From: VRUE01 sp963824215
GTDB lineage: Bacteria; Actinomycetota; Thermoleophilia; Solirubrobacterales; 70-9
Reading direction: 5' to 3'
Length of the DNA stretch: 64,000 nucleotides
Assembly (NCBI GenBank): GCA_963824215.1
Contig: CAWGOE010000004.1
Span: 1,054,001-1,118,000 of the forward strand
Position 1 is the first letter of the stretch; each line of letters starts with the position of its first letter. The translations under genes and the position numbers were made by a program. Under the pieces are notes generated by a model, which saw nothing but the letters and a program-made list of their open reading frames with translations, did not search any database and was not told the origin of the DNA. Shown one piece after another: positions 1-7,864 of the stretch.

Positions 1-1
1 A

Positions 2-184
2 CTCTGGAAGCCCTTCGACGAGGCTGGGCGACCCGACGAGCAATGGCCGGAGATCATCCAGTCGATCGAACGGCTCCGCCCGCTCGCGGTCGATGCCCTC
101 GTCGCCACCTTTCGCATGACCTTGACCGAGGAAGTGGAGAAGGCGTTCGGCGAAGTGCTCGAACGCCGCAAGTCGAAGAAGTAG
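2..184 (+). CDS. C-terminal end of an unidentified protein (partial)
   Basis: An open frame enters from the left edge and stops at a TAG at 182-184, giving the last 60 residues of a protein. The visible part starts LWKPFDEAGRPDEQWPEI and ends in a basic tail ERRKSKK; it looks helical and charged, with no membrane segment. I do not recognise the family. It reads in the same direction as the following YihY-type gene, which starts 77 bases later, so the two may share a transcript. Upstream sequence would be needed to name it. Confidence 0.6.
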   Translation, partial: LWKPFDEAGRPDEQWPEIIQSIERLRPLAVDALVATFRMTLTEEVEKAFGEVLERRKSKK

Positions 185-261
185 CTGCTCGCCGCGGCGC
201 GCTGAGGGCCTCTGGGTGCCCTCGCGGATTCGATCGGCGGCGAGACGGGCAGAGAGGGCGT

Positions 262-1167
262 ATGAACCGATCCGACACCGGCCTGCTCGCGACGCTGAAG
301 CGCACCGCTGGCGAGTTCATGGAGGACAACCTGACCGACTGGGCGGCCGCGCTCACCTACTACGGCCTGCTCGCCCTCTTCCCCGCCCTGATCGCGATGG
401 TCTCGCTGATTGGCCTGGTCGGCGACCCGAAGAGCACGACCTCGACCCTGACCGAGATCATCACCGAAATCGGCCCCGAGTCGGCGGCGGAGACCTTCTC
501 CGGACCGATCGAATCGATCGCTTCGAGCCGGGGTACCGCCGGCTTTGCGTTCATCGCTGGCCTGGCGGTGGCGCTGTGGTCGGCCTCGGGCTATGTCGGC
601 GCCTTCATGCGCGCGTCGAACATCATCTACGAGACGCCCGAGGGCCGGCCGTTCTGGAAACTGCGCCCGCTGCAGCTCGGCGTGACGCTGGTGATGATCG
701 TCCTGATGGCCCTGCTCTCGCTGGGCCTGGTCCTGACTGGCCCGGTAGTCGAGGCGGTGGCGGACCCGATCGGCCTCGGCGGCACCGCGGTCACGATCTG
801 GAACCTCGCCAAGTGGCCAGTGATGATCGCCGTCTTCCTGCTCATGGTCGCGGTCCTCTACTACGCCTCGCCGAACGTGAGGCTGCGTGGCTTCAAGTGG
901 GTGACGCCGGGGAGCGTGGTCGCAATCGTCGTCTGGGCAATTGCCTCGGCCGCCTTCGCCTTCTACGTCGCCAACTTCGGCTCTTACGACAAGACCTACG
1001 GCACTCTCGGGGGCCTGGTTGCCCTGCTGGTCTGGTTCTGGATCAGCAACGTCGCAATCCTCTTCGGCCACCAACTGAACGCCGAGCTGGAGCGCACCCG
1101 GGAGATCGAAGAGGGTCGCCCCCACGCCGAGCGCGAGATCCAGCTCGAGCCGCGCAGCGAGCCGTAA
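262..1167 (+). CDS. YihY/BrkB-family inner membrane protein
   Basis: A 301-residue protein of the YihY/virulence-factor BrkB family, whose biochemical role is not settled (the old RNase BN assignment was withdrawn). The family hallmarks are visible: an N-terminal region with D-W-A-A-A-L-T-Y-Y followed by a hydrophobic segment (about residues 30-50), then five further hydrophobic helices, and a late Y-G-T-L-G-G-L-V-A-L-L-V-W-F-W segment near residue 240. The C-terminal tail is charged and cytoplasmic-looking. I chose the ATG at 262 because homology-like sequence begins there (MNRSDTG); upstream in-frame codons are arginine- and proline-rich noncoding-like sequence. Confidence 0.9.
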   Translation: MNRSDTGLLATLKRTAGEFMEDNLTDWAAALTYYGLLALFPALIAMVSLIGLVGDPKSTTSTLTEIITEIGPESAAETFSGPIESIASSRGTAGFAFIAGLAVALWSASGYVGAFMRASNIIYETPEGRPFWKLRPLQLGVTLVMIVLMALLSLGLVLTGPVVEAVADPIGLGGTAVTIWNLAKWPVMIAVFLLMVAVLYYASPNVRLRGFKWVTPGSVVAIVVWAIASAAFAFYVANFGSYDKTYGTLGGLVALLVWFWISNVAILFGHQLNAELERTREIEEGRPHAEREIQLEPRSEP

Positions 1168-1225
1168 AGGTGCCCCAACGTGCCCCGGCGCGACGGCCAG
1201 GCCCGTAACCGGAGAGGATGGGTGG

Positions 1226-1480
1226 ATGCCCCAACACCATCGCCGGAAAAATCAGGCTGAATCCAACGACTACGGCTGGGTGATCTCGTTCGGCTGCAAG
1301 TCCGCCGGCGAGCTCCGGCGCCTCAAGGTCGACACCGACCCGGCTAGCGATACGCGACCAATCGAGGTCCCGTGCTCCTGCGGCGAGGTCCACCGCGTGA
1401 CCGTCTCCCCGTACAGGCGTAGGCGCTCCGCCAAGGAACCGTTTGACCTCGAGGTCGCTTCGCTCGACGAGCTGCGCTAG
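1226..1480 (+). CDS. small hypothetical protein with a CxC motif
   Basis: An 84-residue protein starting at ATG 1226 with a GGAGAGG ribosome-binding site about ten bases upstream. It contains V-P-C-S-C-G-E-V-H-R in the middle, a Cys-x-Cys-x4-His pattern that could bind metal, and otherwise shows no recognised domain, membrane span or signal peptide. Its last four bases overlap the end of the convergent SHOCT gene. Codon use fits the neighbours, so it is probably real, but I cannot name a function. Confidence 0.6.
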   Translation: MPQHHRRKNQAESNDYGWVISFGCKSAGELRRLKVDTDPASDTRPIEVPCSCGEVHRVTVSPYRRRRSAKEPFDLEVASLDELR

Positions 1481-1746
1481 CCGAGCAGCTTGGCCTTTTG
1501 GGCGGCGAACTCCTCCTCGGTGAGGATTCCCTGGCTTTTCAGCTCACCCAGCTGTTTGAGCTGGTCGATCGTCGACTCCGCGGCGGGTGCCGCCGGAGCC
1601 GCGGCCGGTGCGGCCACTGGCTGCTGCTGAGGCACTTCCTGCTCAGACCATCGTTCGGACTGGCGTTTGGAGACGCGGTTGCTGACGGCAGTGGCGGTTC
1701 CGGCGATGGCCGCCGTCCGCGCGACACCTCTGAGTAGTCCCGGCAT
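1477..1746 (-). CDS. SHOCT-domain protein
   Basis: An 89-residue protein. The N-terminal third is short and alanine-rich with weak hydrophobicity, the middle is a low-complexity Q/P/A linker (QQQPVAAPAAAPAAPAA), and the last 32 residues form a clear SHOCT domain: IDQLKQLGELKSQGILTEEE followed by FAAQKAKLLG. SHOCT domains are short C-terminal modules thought to mediate oligomerisation or membrane-associated contacts. The gene lies 18 bases downstream of the DUF6325 gene on the same strand; this SHOCT/DUF6325 pairing is common in actinobacteria, which supports an operon. Confidence 0.85.
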   Translation of the reverse strand: MPGLLRGVARTAAIAGTATAVSNRVSKRQSERWSEQEVPQQQPVAAPAAAPAAPAAESTIDQLKQLGELKSQGILTEEEFAAQKAKLLG

Positions 1747-1764
1747 GGCAGTTCTCCTTTTGCC

Positions 1765-2205
1765 TCAGGCCGCTTCCGCCGCGTCCAGAGCGGCGAGCAT
1801 TGCTTGGATTGGAATACGCCCCGTTGCGACCAACTGGCCACCTGAGCGGCGAACCGCAGTGGCGAAGGGCGCCGCCCAGCGGTTCTCGTAGATGAGCAGC
1901 GCCGCCGAGGTGCCGGCCTCGAGCGCGCCGGCGGCCTCCTCGGTGTCCTCATCTGAAAGCAGTCCCGACGAGGCGCCCTCGAAGTCCGCGAACGCCGTCA
2001 CCCCGTCGCCAAGATCGGCAATCTCGAGCCTGGTGACGGAGCCGTCCTCGGCCTTGCTGAGAAAGACGAGGTCGAGAATGCGGATCAAGCCGCGATCGAC
2101 CAGGTCGAGCAGATGCGGTGCCGCCTCGCCGGTCGGCTGGCGTCCGGGCCACTCGACGAGCACGTAGTCGATCGGCCCCATCTCATTGAACTCTTCGACG
2201 CTCAA
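1765..2205 (-). CDS. DUF6325 family protein
   Basis: The conserved core begins MGPIDYVLVEWPG and continues with GEAAPHLLDLVDRGLIRILD and, later, a conserved NRWAAPFATAVRRSGG motif, all typical of the DUF6325 family (function unknown). I prefer a TTG start at 2205 because a GAAGGGAG Shine-Dalgarno-like sequence lies just upstream and family members often carry about eight acidic residues before the GP-x-DY motif; the internal ATG at 2181 is the alternative. The 146-residue product has no membrane segment. It is followed by the SHOCT gene and probably cotranscribed with it. Confidence 0.8.
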   Translation of the reverse strand: MSVEEFNEMGPIDYVLVEWPGRQPTGEAAPHLLDLVDRGLIRILDLVFLSKAEDGSVTRLEIADLGDGVTAFADFEGASSGLLSDEDTEEAAGALEAGTSAALLIYENRWAAPFATAVRRSGGQLVATGRIPIQAMLAALDAAEAA

Positions 2206-2317
2206 CCCACTCCCTTCGTCGTGATCAGTGAGCCGGGTGACCCGGCTAATGCAGACTAGCCGCTGGCCGCACTCCCGACCCACGGGTGTCGACTCCCTTC
2301 AAGCCAAATGAATCGAG

Positions 2318-2391
2318 CGGGGCAGCCAGGACTCGAACCTGGAATCGCCGGTTTTGGAGACCGGTGCCTTAGCCAGTTGGGCCACTGCCCC
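2318..2391 (-). tRNA. tRNA-Trp (anticodon CCA)
   Basis: Read on the minus strand the sequence folds into a full cloverleaf. The acceptor GGGGCAG (2391-2385) pairs perfectly with CTGCCCC (2325-2319), the anticodon stem CCGGT/ACCGG encloses the loop CTCCAAA with anticodon CCA, and the T arm is CCAGG-TTCGAGT-CCTGG. The discriminator base is G, normal for bacterial tRNA-Trp. No CCA is encoded. It is followed immediately, 16 bases upstream on the same strand, by tRNA-Leu(UAG). Confidence 0.95.
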
Positions 2392-2407
2392 TCGGCGGCG
2401 AATTCTA

Positions 2408-2492
2408 TGCGGGCGGAGGGACTTGAACCCCCACGGGCCGAAGCCCACCAGGACCTAAACCTGGCGCGTATACCAAATTCCGCCACGCCCGC
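2408..2492 (-). tRNA. tRNA-Leu (anticodon UAG)
   Basis: A class II tRNA on the minus strand. Acceptor GCGGGCG (2492-2486) pairs with CGCCCGC (2415-2409); anticodon stem CCAGG/CCTGG encloses TTTAGGT with anticodon TAG; there is a long variable arm (TGGGCTTCGGCCCG region) and a T arm with TTCAAGT. Discriminator A fits leucine. Together with the adjacent tRNA-Trp it makes a two-gene tRNA cluster. Confidence 0.95.
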
Positions 2493-2551
2493 TTGTATGC
2501 GATTCAGCCGCTTAACGAGCGGCCAATGTCGCAGTGTCGCGCATAGATTCT

Positions 2552-3094
2552 ATGATCGATGGCGTGGCGGTAGGAGAGGTAACGCCGGGGTACGAGCTCT
2601 GGCACCCGAATCGGGAGAAGGCCGATGTGATCACGACGAAATTCGTGGTCGCCTTTCTGATGCTCGCAACGGCGGTGATCGCGGCCCTGGTGACCATCGG
2701 CGGCTTCTCGCTGCTCAGCGGCGGCAGCGGCATGGGCATCCTCTGCTTTGTCTTCGCCGTGCTCTACGCGTTCTTCTCTTTCCTGGTCTGGCGCTGGAGC
2801 CGGGGGATCCTGCCGGTCGCCGCCTCGCTCTCGACGATCCTGGCGATCTTTTGCGCGGTCGGCGCCAACAGCTGGTTCGCCCGCGATAAGGCCGGCTTCG
2901 AGGAGGGGCTGATCCCCGTCTCGTTGATCGGGCTGCTGGTCGTAATCCTGGCGCTGCTCCAGATCATCCTCATCGTCGCCTGCTTCTACGGCTTCAGCCA
3001 GGACTGGCACGTCGAGGAGGAGCGGCCGATCGGCTCCGGCGAGGACTACGGCGCCGGCGCTCCCCCGGATCGCGACGCACCACAGCCTGCCTGA
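2552..3094 (+). CDS. hypothetical membrane protein, four predicted spans
   Basis: A product of about 180 residues with four hydrophobic segments: FVVAFLMLATAVIAALVTIG, GILCFVFAVLYAFFSFLVW, PVAASLSTILAIFCAVGA and SLIGLLVVILALLQIILIVA, followed by a short acidic, glycine-rich cytoplasmic tail. I do not recognise the family. The start is uncertain: ATG at 2552 is used here, an upstream ATG-like codon at 2534 and a downstream GTG are alternatives. It stands alone between the tRNA pair and a convergent gene, so the neighbourhood offers no functional hint. Confidence 0.6.
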   Translation: MIDGVAVGEVTPGYELWHPNREKADVITTKFVVAFLMLATAVIAALVTIGGFSLLSGGSGMGILCFVFAVLYAFFSFLVWRWSRGILPVAASLSTILAIFCAVGANSWFARDKAGFEEGLIPVSLIGLLVVILALLQIILIVACFYGFSQDWHVEEERPIGSGEDYGAGAPPDRDAPQPA

Positions 3095-3163
3095 CGTTCC
3101 CCTGCCGTCGCGCCCCGTTGCGAGGTCAAGCGATCGAAATCGCGCGATGCGCTGCCCGGTGCG

Positions 3164-4128
3164 CTATTCGCCCTTGAGCTTTTTAAACGCCCGGGTGACC
3201 AAGCTCGTCTCATCCGTCTCGAGCTCCTTTGCGGAGGGAGACTGAATCCTCTCCGACAGCTCTTTCCTGAGGATCTTGTTCACCTGCGGGGACGCGACCA
3301 ACCCGCCATCGCCAGTGCCGACTTCGTAGGAGGTTGGGCGCTCGGCGGCATTGGATCTTCGACAAGTGCCTCCGCCGTTTTCCGTCGGGTGGCTGACCAG
3401 CGACAAGGTGGACCGCAGCTCTGCTTGGGCGACTAGGCAGCCGCGGCGGCGTTGCTTCGGGTAGCTGACGTTGCAATGCCAGCGACCCGCATTGTGGCTG
3501 CAGTAGGCGGTCTCCTTCCCCGGCAGCTCCTGCTCCAGCGCCGCGGCGATCGAGGCATCCGTGGTTTCCGCCCGCGGCACCAGGACGGCGTACCCGAGAG
3601 CTCCGACGGCGAGAATCGCGACCACTCCCGCAAGGGCCGCGATCGGCTTCGCGCCGCGGCCGACCGGCTTCGCCGCTTTGTCCCCTGACAGGGGGGGCAC
3701 GGCCTCTTTCAAGCGCGTCGCGAGGTATTTGACCTGCTCCTGGTTTGCCTTCAGTTCGCTGCGGAGGTCCACCGGCAACGCCGGCCCGCCCGCGCTCCCT
3801 CGTTCCAGGATCCAGGTCTCCAAGAGGGTGTAGGTGGCCGCGAGCTCCTCGAGCAGCTTGCCCCCAACTTCCCTGGCCAGAGCGGGGCCGTTCGCCCTCC
3901 ACTGCTCGGTCGGGAGCTCACCGGGCCACCATTCGTTTGCCTTGATCGCGCTCTCGAGCTTGATCGAGGCAATGTCAAGCTCGGCCGCGATCAGCTGAGC
4001 GGCGACGCCGGCCTCGAGGCGACGCCGGCCTCGAGGCGACGCCTCTCCTTCTCCGCTCTGTGGCTAAGCCAGCCCGTGAGCAAGGCACCGGCGATAACCC
4101 CGATGAAACCGATGAGAGCCGCGATCAT
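3164..4128 (-). pseudogene. membrane-anchored hypothetical protein, broken by a 17-bp tandem duplication
   Basis: An ATG at 4128 with an AGAGGA site upstream opens MIAALIGFIGVIAGALLTGW, a membrane helix, then HRAEKERRRLEAGVA. At 4001-4043 a 17-bp unit is repeated in tandem; reading through it runs into a TGA within a few codons. If one copy is removed, the frame continues as AAQLIAAELDIASIKLES into a long downstream open frame, giving exactly 316 codons to the stop at 3164. The downstream part has a second hydrophobic segment (IAALAGVVAILAVGALGYAV) and a Cys-containing extracytoplasmic region (YCSHNAGRWHCNVSY). Function unknown. The lesion may be genuine, reversible, or an assembly error; the TTG at 3823 could also permit a 219-residue internal product. 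Confidence 0.8.
4001..4043. repeat. 17-bp tandem duplication inside the broken gene
   Basis: GGCGACGCCGGCCTCGA occurs at 4001-4017 and again at 4018-4034, followed by a partial third copy GGCGACGCC at 4035-4043. Seventeen is not a multiple of three, so the duplication shifts the reading frame of the overlapping minus-strand gene. Confidence 0.97.
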
Positions 4129-4202
4129 CTCGGCATCCTCTACGAGGCCTGCCCTGCAGTCAACCACGCCTTAGTGCGAAAAAGGAACTGAGGGGAAAGG
4201 AA

Positions 4203-4286
4203 TGCCGGAGGTGGGACTCGAACCCACAAGCCCGTAAGGGCAATCGATTTTGAGTCGATCGCGTATGCCAATTCCGCCACTCCGGC
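4203..4286 (-). tRNA. tRNA-Leu (anticodon CAA)
   Basis: A class II cloverleaf on the minus strand. Acceptor GCCGGAG (4286-4280) pairs with CTCCGGC (4210-4204); anticodon stem ATCGA/TCGAT encloses CTCAAAA with anticodon CAA; a variable arm containing GCCCTTACGGGC and the T arm TGGG-TTCGAGT-CCCA follow. Discriminator A. It lies alone between the broken gene and the metallo-hydrolase gene. Confidence 0.95.
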
Positions 4287-4312
4287 GCCGGGCGAACGAT
4301 AGACCGCCGCGC

Positions 4313-4355
4313 GCGGTCGAGGTTTGAACCGCATACCGGATCAAACCTCGACCGC
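4313..4355. repeat. 43-bp palindromic repeat, copy 1
   Basis: Arms GCGGTCGAGGTTTGA (4313-4327) and TCAAACCTCGACCGC (4341-4355) are perfect complements around a 13-base centre. A second copy with nearly the same arms and also a 13-base centre lies at 26400-26446. Both copies sit 25-35 bases before the start codon of a plus-strand gene. Confidence 0.9.
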
Positions 4356-4386
4356 TGATGGGCTCGGCACTAGACTGCGCCGCGGG

Positions 4387-5235
4387 ATGCGGGTGCACCA
4401 CCTCAACTGCGGCTCGTTCTGCCCTCACGGGCGGCGTCTGATCAACGGCGAAGGTGGACTCTTGGAGCGCGGCAGCGTCATCTGTCACTGCCTGGCGATC
4501 GAGACGAGCGACGGCCTGGTCCTGGTCGACACCGGCTTCGGGCTGGAGGATGCGCGCAACCCCGGCCAGCTCGGCGGAGCCTTCCGGATGATGATGAACC
4601 CGCGTCCGAAGGAGGAGACGACGGCGCTCCGGCAGCTGGAAGCGCTCGGCTTCGCCGCCGGCGACGTGCGTCACATCGTCACCACCCATCTCGACCTCGA
4701 TCACGCCGGTGGCCTTCCCGACTTCCCGCAGGCGGAGGTCCACCTTCTCGCCGCCGAGCTGGAGGCCGCTCTCCACCCAGCCCTCAGCGACAAATTGCGC
4801 TACATCGGCGGCGCCCACTGGAAGCATGGGCCGAACTGGGTCAGACACGACGGTGGTGGCGATCAGTGGTTCGGCTTCGAGGGAATCCGGATCCTGCCCG
4901 GCATCGACGCCGAGGTGCTGCTGATTCCACTACTCGGCCACTCACTGGGCCACACCGGGGTAGCGATCAAGCGCGACGATGGCTGGCTCTTGCACTGCGG
5001 CGACTCCTACTTCAACCACGGCGAGATGAAGACGCCGCCGATCTGCCCGCCGGTGCTGCGCTTCTTCCAGAACATGACCGCGTCAGACAACAAGGCGCGC
5101 AAGTCCAACCAGGAGCGACTGCGCGAGCTCGCCGCCCGCCACGGTGAGGAGATCACCATGCTTTGCTCCCACGACCCGCACGAGCTGGAGCGCGAGCAGG
5201 CCAAGGCGGGCGTCGCAACCGCCGCCACCGAGTGA
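4387..5235 (+). CDS. MBL-fold metallo-hydrolase, lactonase-like
   Basis: A 282-residue protein of the metallo-beta-lactamase superfamily. The metal-binding signature is THLDLDHAGG at residues 100-109 (His101, Asp103, Asp105, His106), preceded by the VLVDTGFG strand and followed by a GHSLGHTG histidine and an HCGD motif that supply further ligands. The pattern H-x-D-x-D-H and the length resemble N-acyl-homoserine-lactone lactonase-like hydrolases, but substrate cannot be read from sequence. I start at ATG 4387 because earlier in-frame codons lie inside the palindromic repeat. Its stop overlaps the GTG of the acetoacetyl-CoA synthetase gene (GTGA), so the two are probably translated together. 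Confidence 0.85.
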   Translation: MRVHHLNCGSFCPHGRRLINGEGGLLERGSVICHCLAIETSDGLVLVDTGFGLEDARNPGQLGGAFRMMMNPRPKEETTALRQLEALGFAAGDVRHIVTTHLDLDHAGGLPDFPQAEVHLLAAELEAALHPALSDKLRYIGGAHWKHGPNWVRHDGGGDQWFGFEGIRILPGIDAEVLLIPLLGHSLGHTGVAIKRDDGWLLHCGDSYFNHGEMKTPPICPPVLRFFQNMTASDNKARKSNQERLRELAARHGEEITMLCSHDPHELEREQAKAGVATAATE

Positions 5236-7211
5236 GCGACGCAACGCCGGAAAAGCTCTGGGAGCCGCCGGCCGAGCTGGTCGAGCGGGCGCGGATGACC
5301 GAGTACATGCGCTGGTTGGCGGCCGAGCGCGGGCTCGATTTCGAGGGCTATGACGACCTCTGGCGCTGGTCGGTCGAGGACCTGGAGGGCTTCTGGTCCT
5401 CGATCTGGGACTTCTTCGAGGTACAGGCAGATGGCGGCTATGACCGTGTGCTCGGCAGCCGCGCGATGCCCGGCGCCGAGTGGTTCGCGGGCAGCCGCCT
5501 CAACTACGCCGAGCACGTCTTCGCGGACAAGGAGGACGCCGAGGTGGCGATCCTGCATGCGTCTGAGCTGCGCGAGCTCGAGCAGCTGAGCTGGGGGGAG
5601 CTGCGGTCCCAGGTGGCGGCGGTTGCCGCCGGGCTGCGCGAGCTCGGGGTCAAGCGTGGCGACCGGGTCGTCGCTTACATGCCGAACATCCCCGAGGCGA
5701 TCGTCGCCTTCCTCGCCACCGCCTCGATCGGCGCCGTCTGGTCGAGCTGCTCGCCCGACTTCGGTCCGGCCAGCGTGATCGACCGGTTCGCCCAGATCGA
5801 GCCGAAGGTGCTCTTCGCGGTCGATGGCTACCGCTACGGGGGCAAGGACTTCGACCGACGCGACGTCCTCGCTGAGCTACAGGCGGCGATGCCCAGCCTG
5901 CAACGCACCGTCGTCCTCCCCTACCTCGACCCGAGCCCCGACCTCTCCCCCCTTCGCGACGGGACCCGTTGGGACGACCTCCTGGCGGCCGGCGACGGCG
6001 CAGAGCTCGAGTTCGAGCGCGTCCCTTTCGAGCATCCGCTCTGGGTCCTCTACTCCTCCGGCACCACCGGGCTGCCGAAGGCGATCGTCCAGGGCCAGGG
6101 CGGCATCCTGCTCGAGCACCTGAAGAAGCTCCACCTCCACGTCGATGCGCACCCGGGCGACCGCCTCTTCTGGTTCACGACGACGGGCTGGATGATGTGG
6201 AACTTCCTCGTCTCCGGCCTGCTCACGCGCGCCGCGATCGTGCTCTACGACGGCAGCCCCGGCCACCCCGACATGAGCGTCCTCTGGGACCTCGCCGCGC
6301 GTGCAGGGGTGACGATGTTCGGCACCAGCGCCTCCTACATCGCCGCCTGTATGAAGGCCGGCGTCGAGCCTGGCGCCGGTCGCGACCTAAGCCGACTGGG
6401 AGCGATCGGCTCGACTGGCTCCCCGCTCGCCCCCGAGGGCTTCGACTGGATCTACGAGCAACTCGGCGCCGGCACCTGGCTCTTCTCGACCAGCGGCGGC
6501 ACCGACCTCTGCACTGCCTTCGTCGGTGGCACGCCCCTGCTGCCCGTCTACCGCGGCGAGCTCCAGGCCAGGGCGCTGGGCGCCGCAGTCGAGGCCTGGG
6601 ACGAAGACGGCAACTCGGTTATCGACGAAGTCGGCGAGCTCGTCGTCACCGAGCCGATGCCCTCGATGCCGGTGCGCTTCTGGGGTGACCCCGACGGCGG
6701 CCGCTACCGCGCCAGCTACTTCGAGCACTACCCCGGCGTCTGGCGCCACGGCGACTGGATCGAAATCACCTCGCGCGGCACGGCCGTGATCTACGGCCGC
6801 TCGGACTCGACCATCAACCGCTCCGGCATCCGCATGGGCACGAGTGAGATCTACCGGGCGGTGCTGAGCGTCGACGCGATCGTCGATGCCCTTGTCGTCG
6901 ACGTCCCCCGGCCCGGTACCGAGGGTTGGATGCCACTCTTCGTCGTGTTGCGCGAGGGCGCCGAGCTGGACGACGACCTGCGCCGCGAGATCGCCCGCCG
7001 CGTACGCGAGCACTGCTCGCCGCGGCACGTCCCCGATGAGGTCTTCGCGATCTCCGAGGTGCCACGCACGCTCAGCGGCAAGGTGCTCGAGGTTCCGGTG
7101 AAGCGGATCCTGATGGGCACGCCAGCCGAGCAGGCGGCCAGCCGCGATTCGCTCGCCAACCCCGCGGCGCTCGATTACTTCACGGAGCTGGCAGCGGCGT
7201 CCGCGGACTGA
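5232..7211 (+). CDS. acetoacetate--CoA ligase (acetoacetyl-CoA synthetase)
   Basis: A 659-residue ANL-superfamily enzyme expected to activate acetoacetate to acetoacetyl-CoA with ATP. The N-terminal LWEPPAELVERARMTEYMRW is typical of this subfamily. The adenylation P-loop YSSGTTGLPKAI lies near residue 273, followed by FTTTGWMMWNF, a STSGGTDLCTAF motif, and the C-terminal RTLSGKVLEVPVK with the catalytic lysine near residue 617. Length matches acetoacetyl-CoA synthetases rather than acetyl-CoA synthetases. The GTG at 5232 overlaps the previous stop. With HMG-CoA lyase on the opposite strand nearby it allows acetoacetate released by that enzyme to be reused. Confidence 0.9.
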   Translation: MSDATPEKLWEPPAELVERARMTEYMRWLAAERGLDFEGYDDLWRWSVEDLEGFWSSIWDFFEVQADGGYDRVLGSRAMPGAEWFAGSRLNYAEHVFADKEDAEVAILHASELRELEQLSWGELRSQVAAVAAGLRELGVKRGDRVVAYMPNIPEAIVAFLATASIGAVWSSCSPDFGPASVIDRFAQIEPKVLFAVDGYRYGGKDFDRRDVLAELQAAMPSLQRTVVLPYLDPSPDLSPLRDGTRWDDLLAAGDGAELEFERVPFEHPLWVLYSSGTTGLPKAIVQGQGGILLEHLKKLHLHVDAHPGDRLFWFTTTGWMMWNFLVSGLLTRAAIVLYDGSPGHPDMSVLWDLAARAGVTMFGTSASYIAACMKAGVEPGAGRDLSRLGAIGSTGSPLAPEGFDWIYEQLGAGTWLFSTSGGTDLCTAFVGGTPLLPVYRGELQARALGAAVEAWDEDGNSVIDEVGELVVTEPMPSMPVRFWGDPDGGRYRASYFEHYPGVWRHGDWIEITSRGTAVIYGRSDSTINRSGIRMGTSEIYRAVLSVDAIVDALVVDVPRPGTEGWMPLFVVLREGAELDDDLRREIARRVREHCSPRHVPDEVFAISEVPRTLSGKVLEVPVKRILMGTPAEQAASRDSLANPAALDYFTELAAASAD

Positions 7212-7830
7212 CGTCGACACCACGCGGGCGGCGGGGGGCGACGGCCCGCTTCGCGGCGAGGACCGCGAAGCCCCAGCAGGCGACGACCAGGTAGGCGCCG
7301 AGCACGTCGCTCGGGTAGTGCCAGCCAATCACCACTACCGAGCACCCCATCGCCAACGCGAAAGCCGTCCCCACGGTCAGCGTTAGATCCCGCAACGCCA
7401 CCGGCAGGACAAAGGCATAGGCGACCGCGATCGAGGCGGCTGCGGTGGTGTGGCCGCTGGGGAAGGTGTTCGGCTCGAAAGGATCGCCACCAATCGCCAG
7501 CTTGATGCGAGGATGGGCGAGCAGAACCTTGAGCAACTGGGTCGTGACGTTGGCGCCGACGACCGCGAGCACAGCTGCGAGAGCGCTGCGGGGGCGGCCG
7601 CGCAGTAGCCCGATCGCGCAGGCGACGGTGAGCATCGCCAGCGGATCGCCGAGTGAGGCGATCGCATCGGCAACGGTGTCACCGCTCGGCTCGTCTTCGG
7701 CCAGCTTGAGGAAGAGGCGCACGTCGGCGTCCCTACCAGCGGCGAGGCCCAAGGCTAGAAGAGTCAGGAAGCCGAGCGCTATGGCGCAGGCGAAGCAGGC
7801 CGCAAGCGGGGATTTGATGTTCCGAGCCAC
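7180..7830 (-). CDS. PAP2-family phosphatase, membrane bound
   Basis: A 216-residue integral membrane protein of the PAP2/phosphatidic acid phosphatase superfamily. The three phosphatase motifs are visible: K-V-L-L-A-H-P-R for motif 1, PSGHTTAAA for motif 2, and VIGWHYPSDVLGAY for motif 3 with the catalytic histidine and aspartate. Five to six hydrophobic helices surround them. The likely start is GTG 7830, where an N-terminal transmembrane helix begins; there is no clear ribosome site, so this could be a coupled or leaderless start. Its tail overlaps the end of the convergent acetoacetyl-CoA synthetase gene by 32 bases. Likely substrate is a lipid or undecaprenyl phosphate; not determinable here. 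Confidence 0.85.
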   Translation of the reverse strand: MARNIKSPLAACFACAIALGFLTLLALGLAAGRDADVRLFLKLAEDEPSGDTVADAIASLGDPLAMLTVACAIGLLRGRPRSALAAVLAVVGANVTTQLLKVLLAHPRIKLAIGGDPFEPNTFPSGHTTAAASIAVAYAFVLPVALRDLTLTVGTAFALAMGCSVVVIGWHYPSDVLGAYLVVACWGFAVLAAKRAVAPRRPRGVDVSPRTPLPAP

Positions 7831-7864
7831 CGCGAAACGGTAGCGAGACGGGTTAAACGCCCCC

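Noticed and set aside
216..1208. 330-codon frame overlapping the YihY-type gene
   Set aside because: Arg/Pro/Asp-rich translation in the wrong frame; the other frame has a clear membrane-protein family match.
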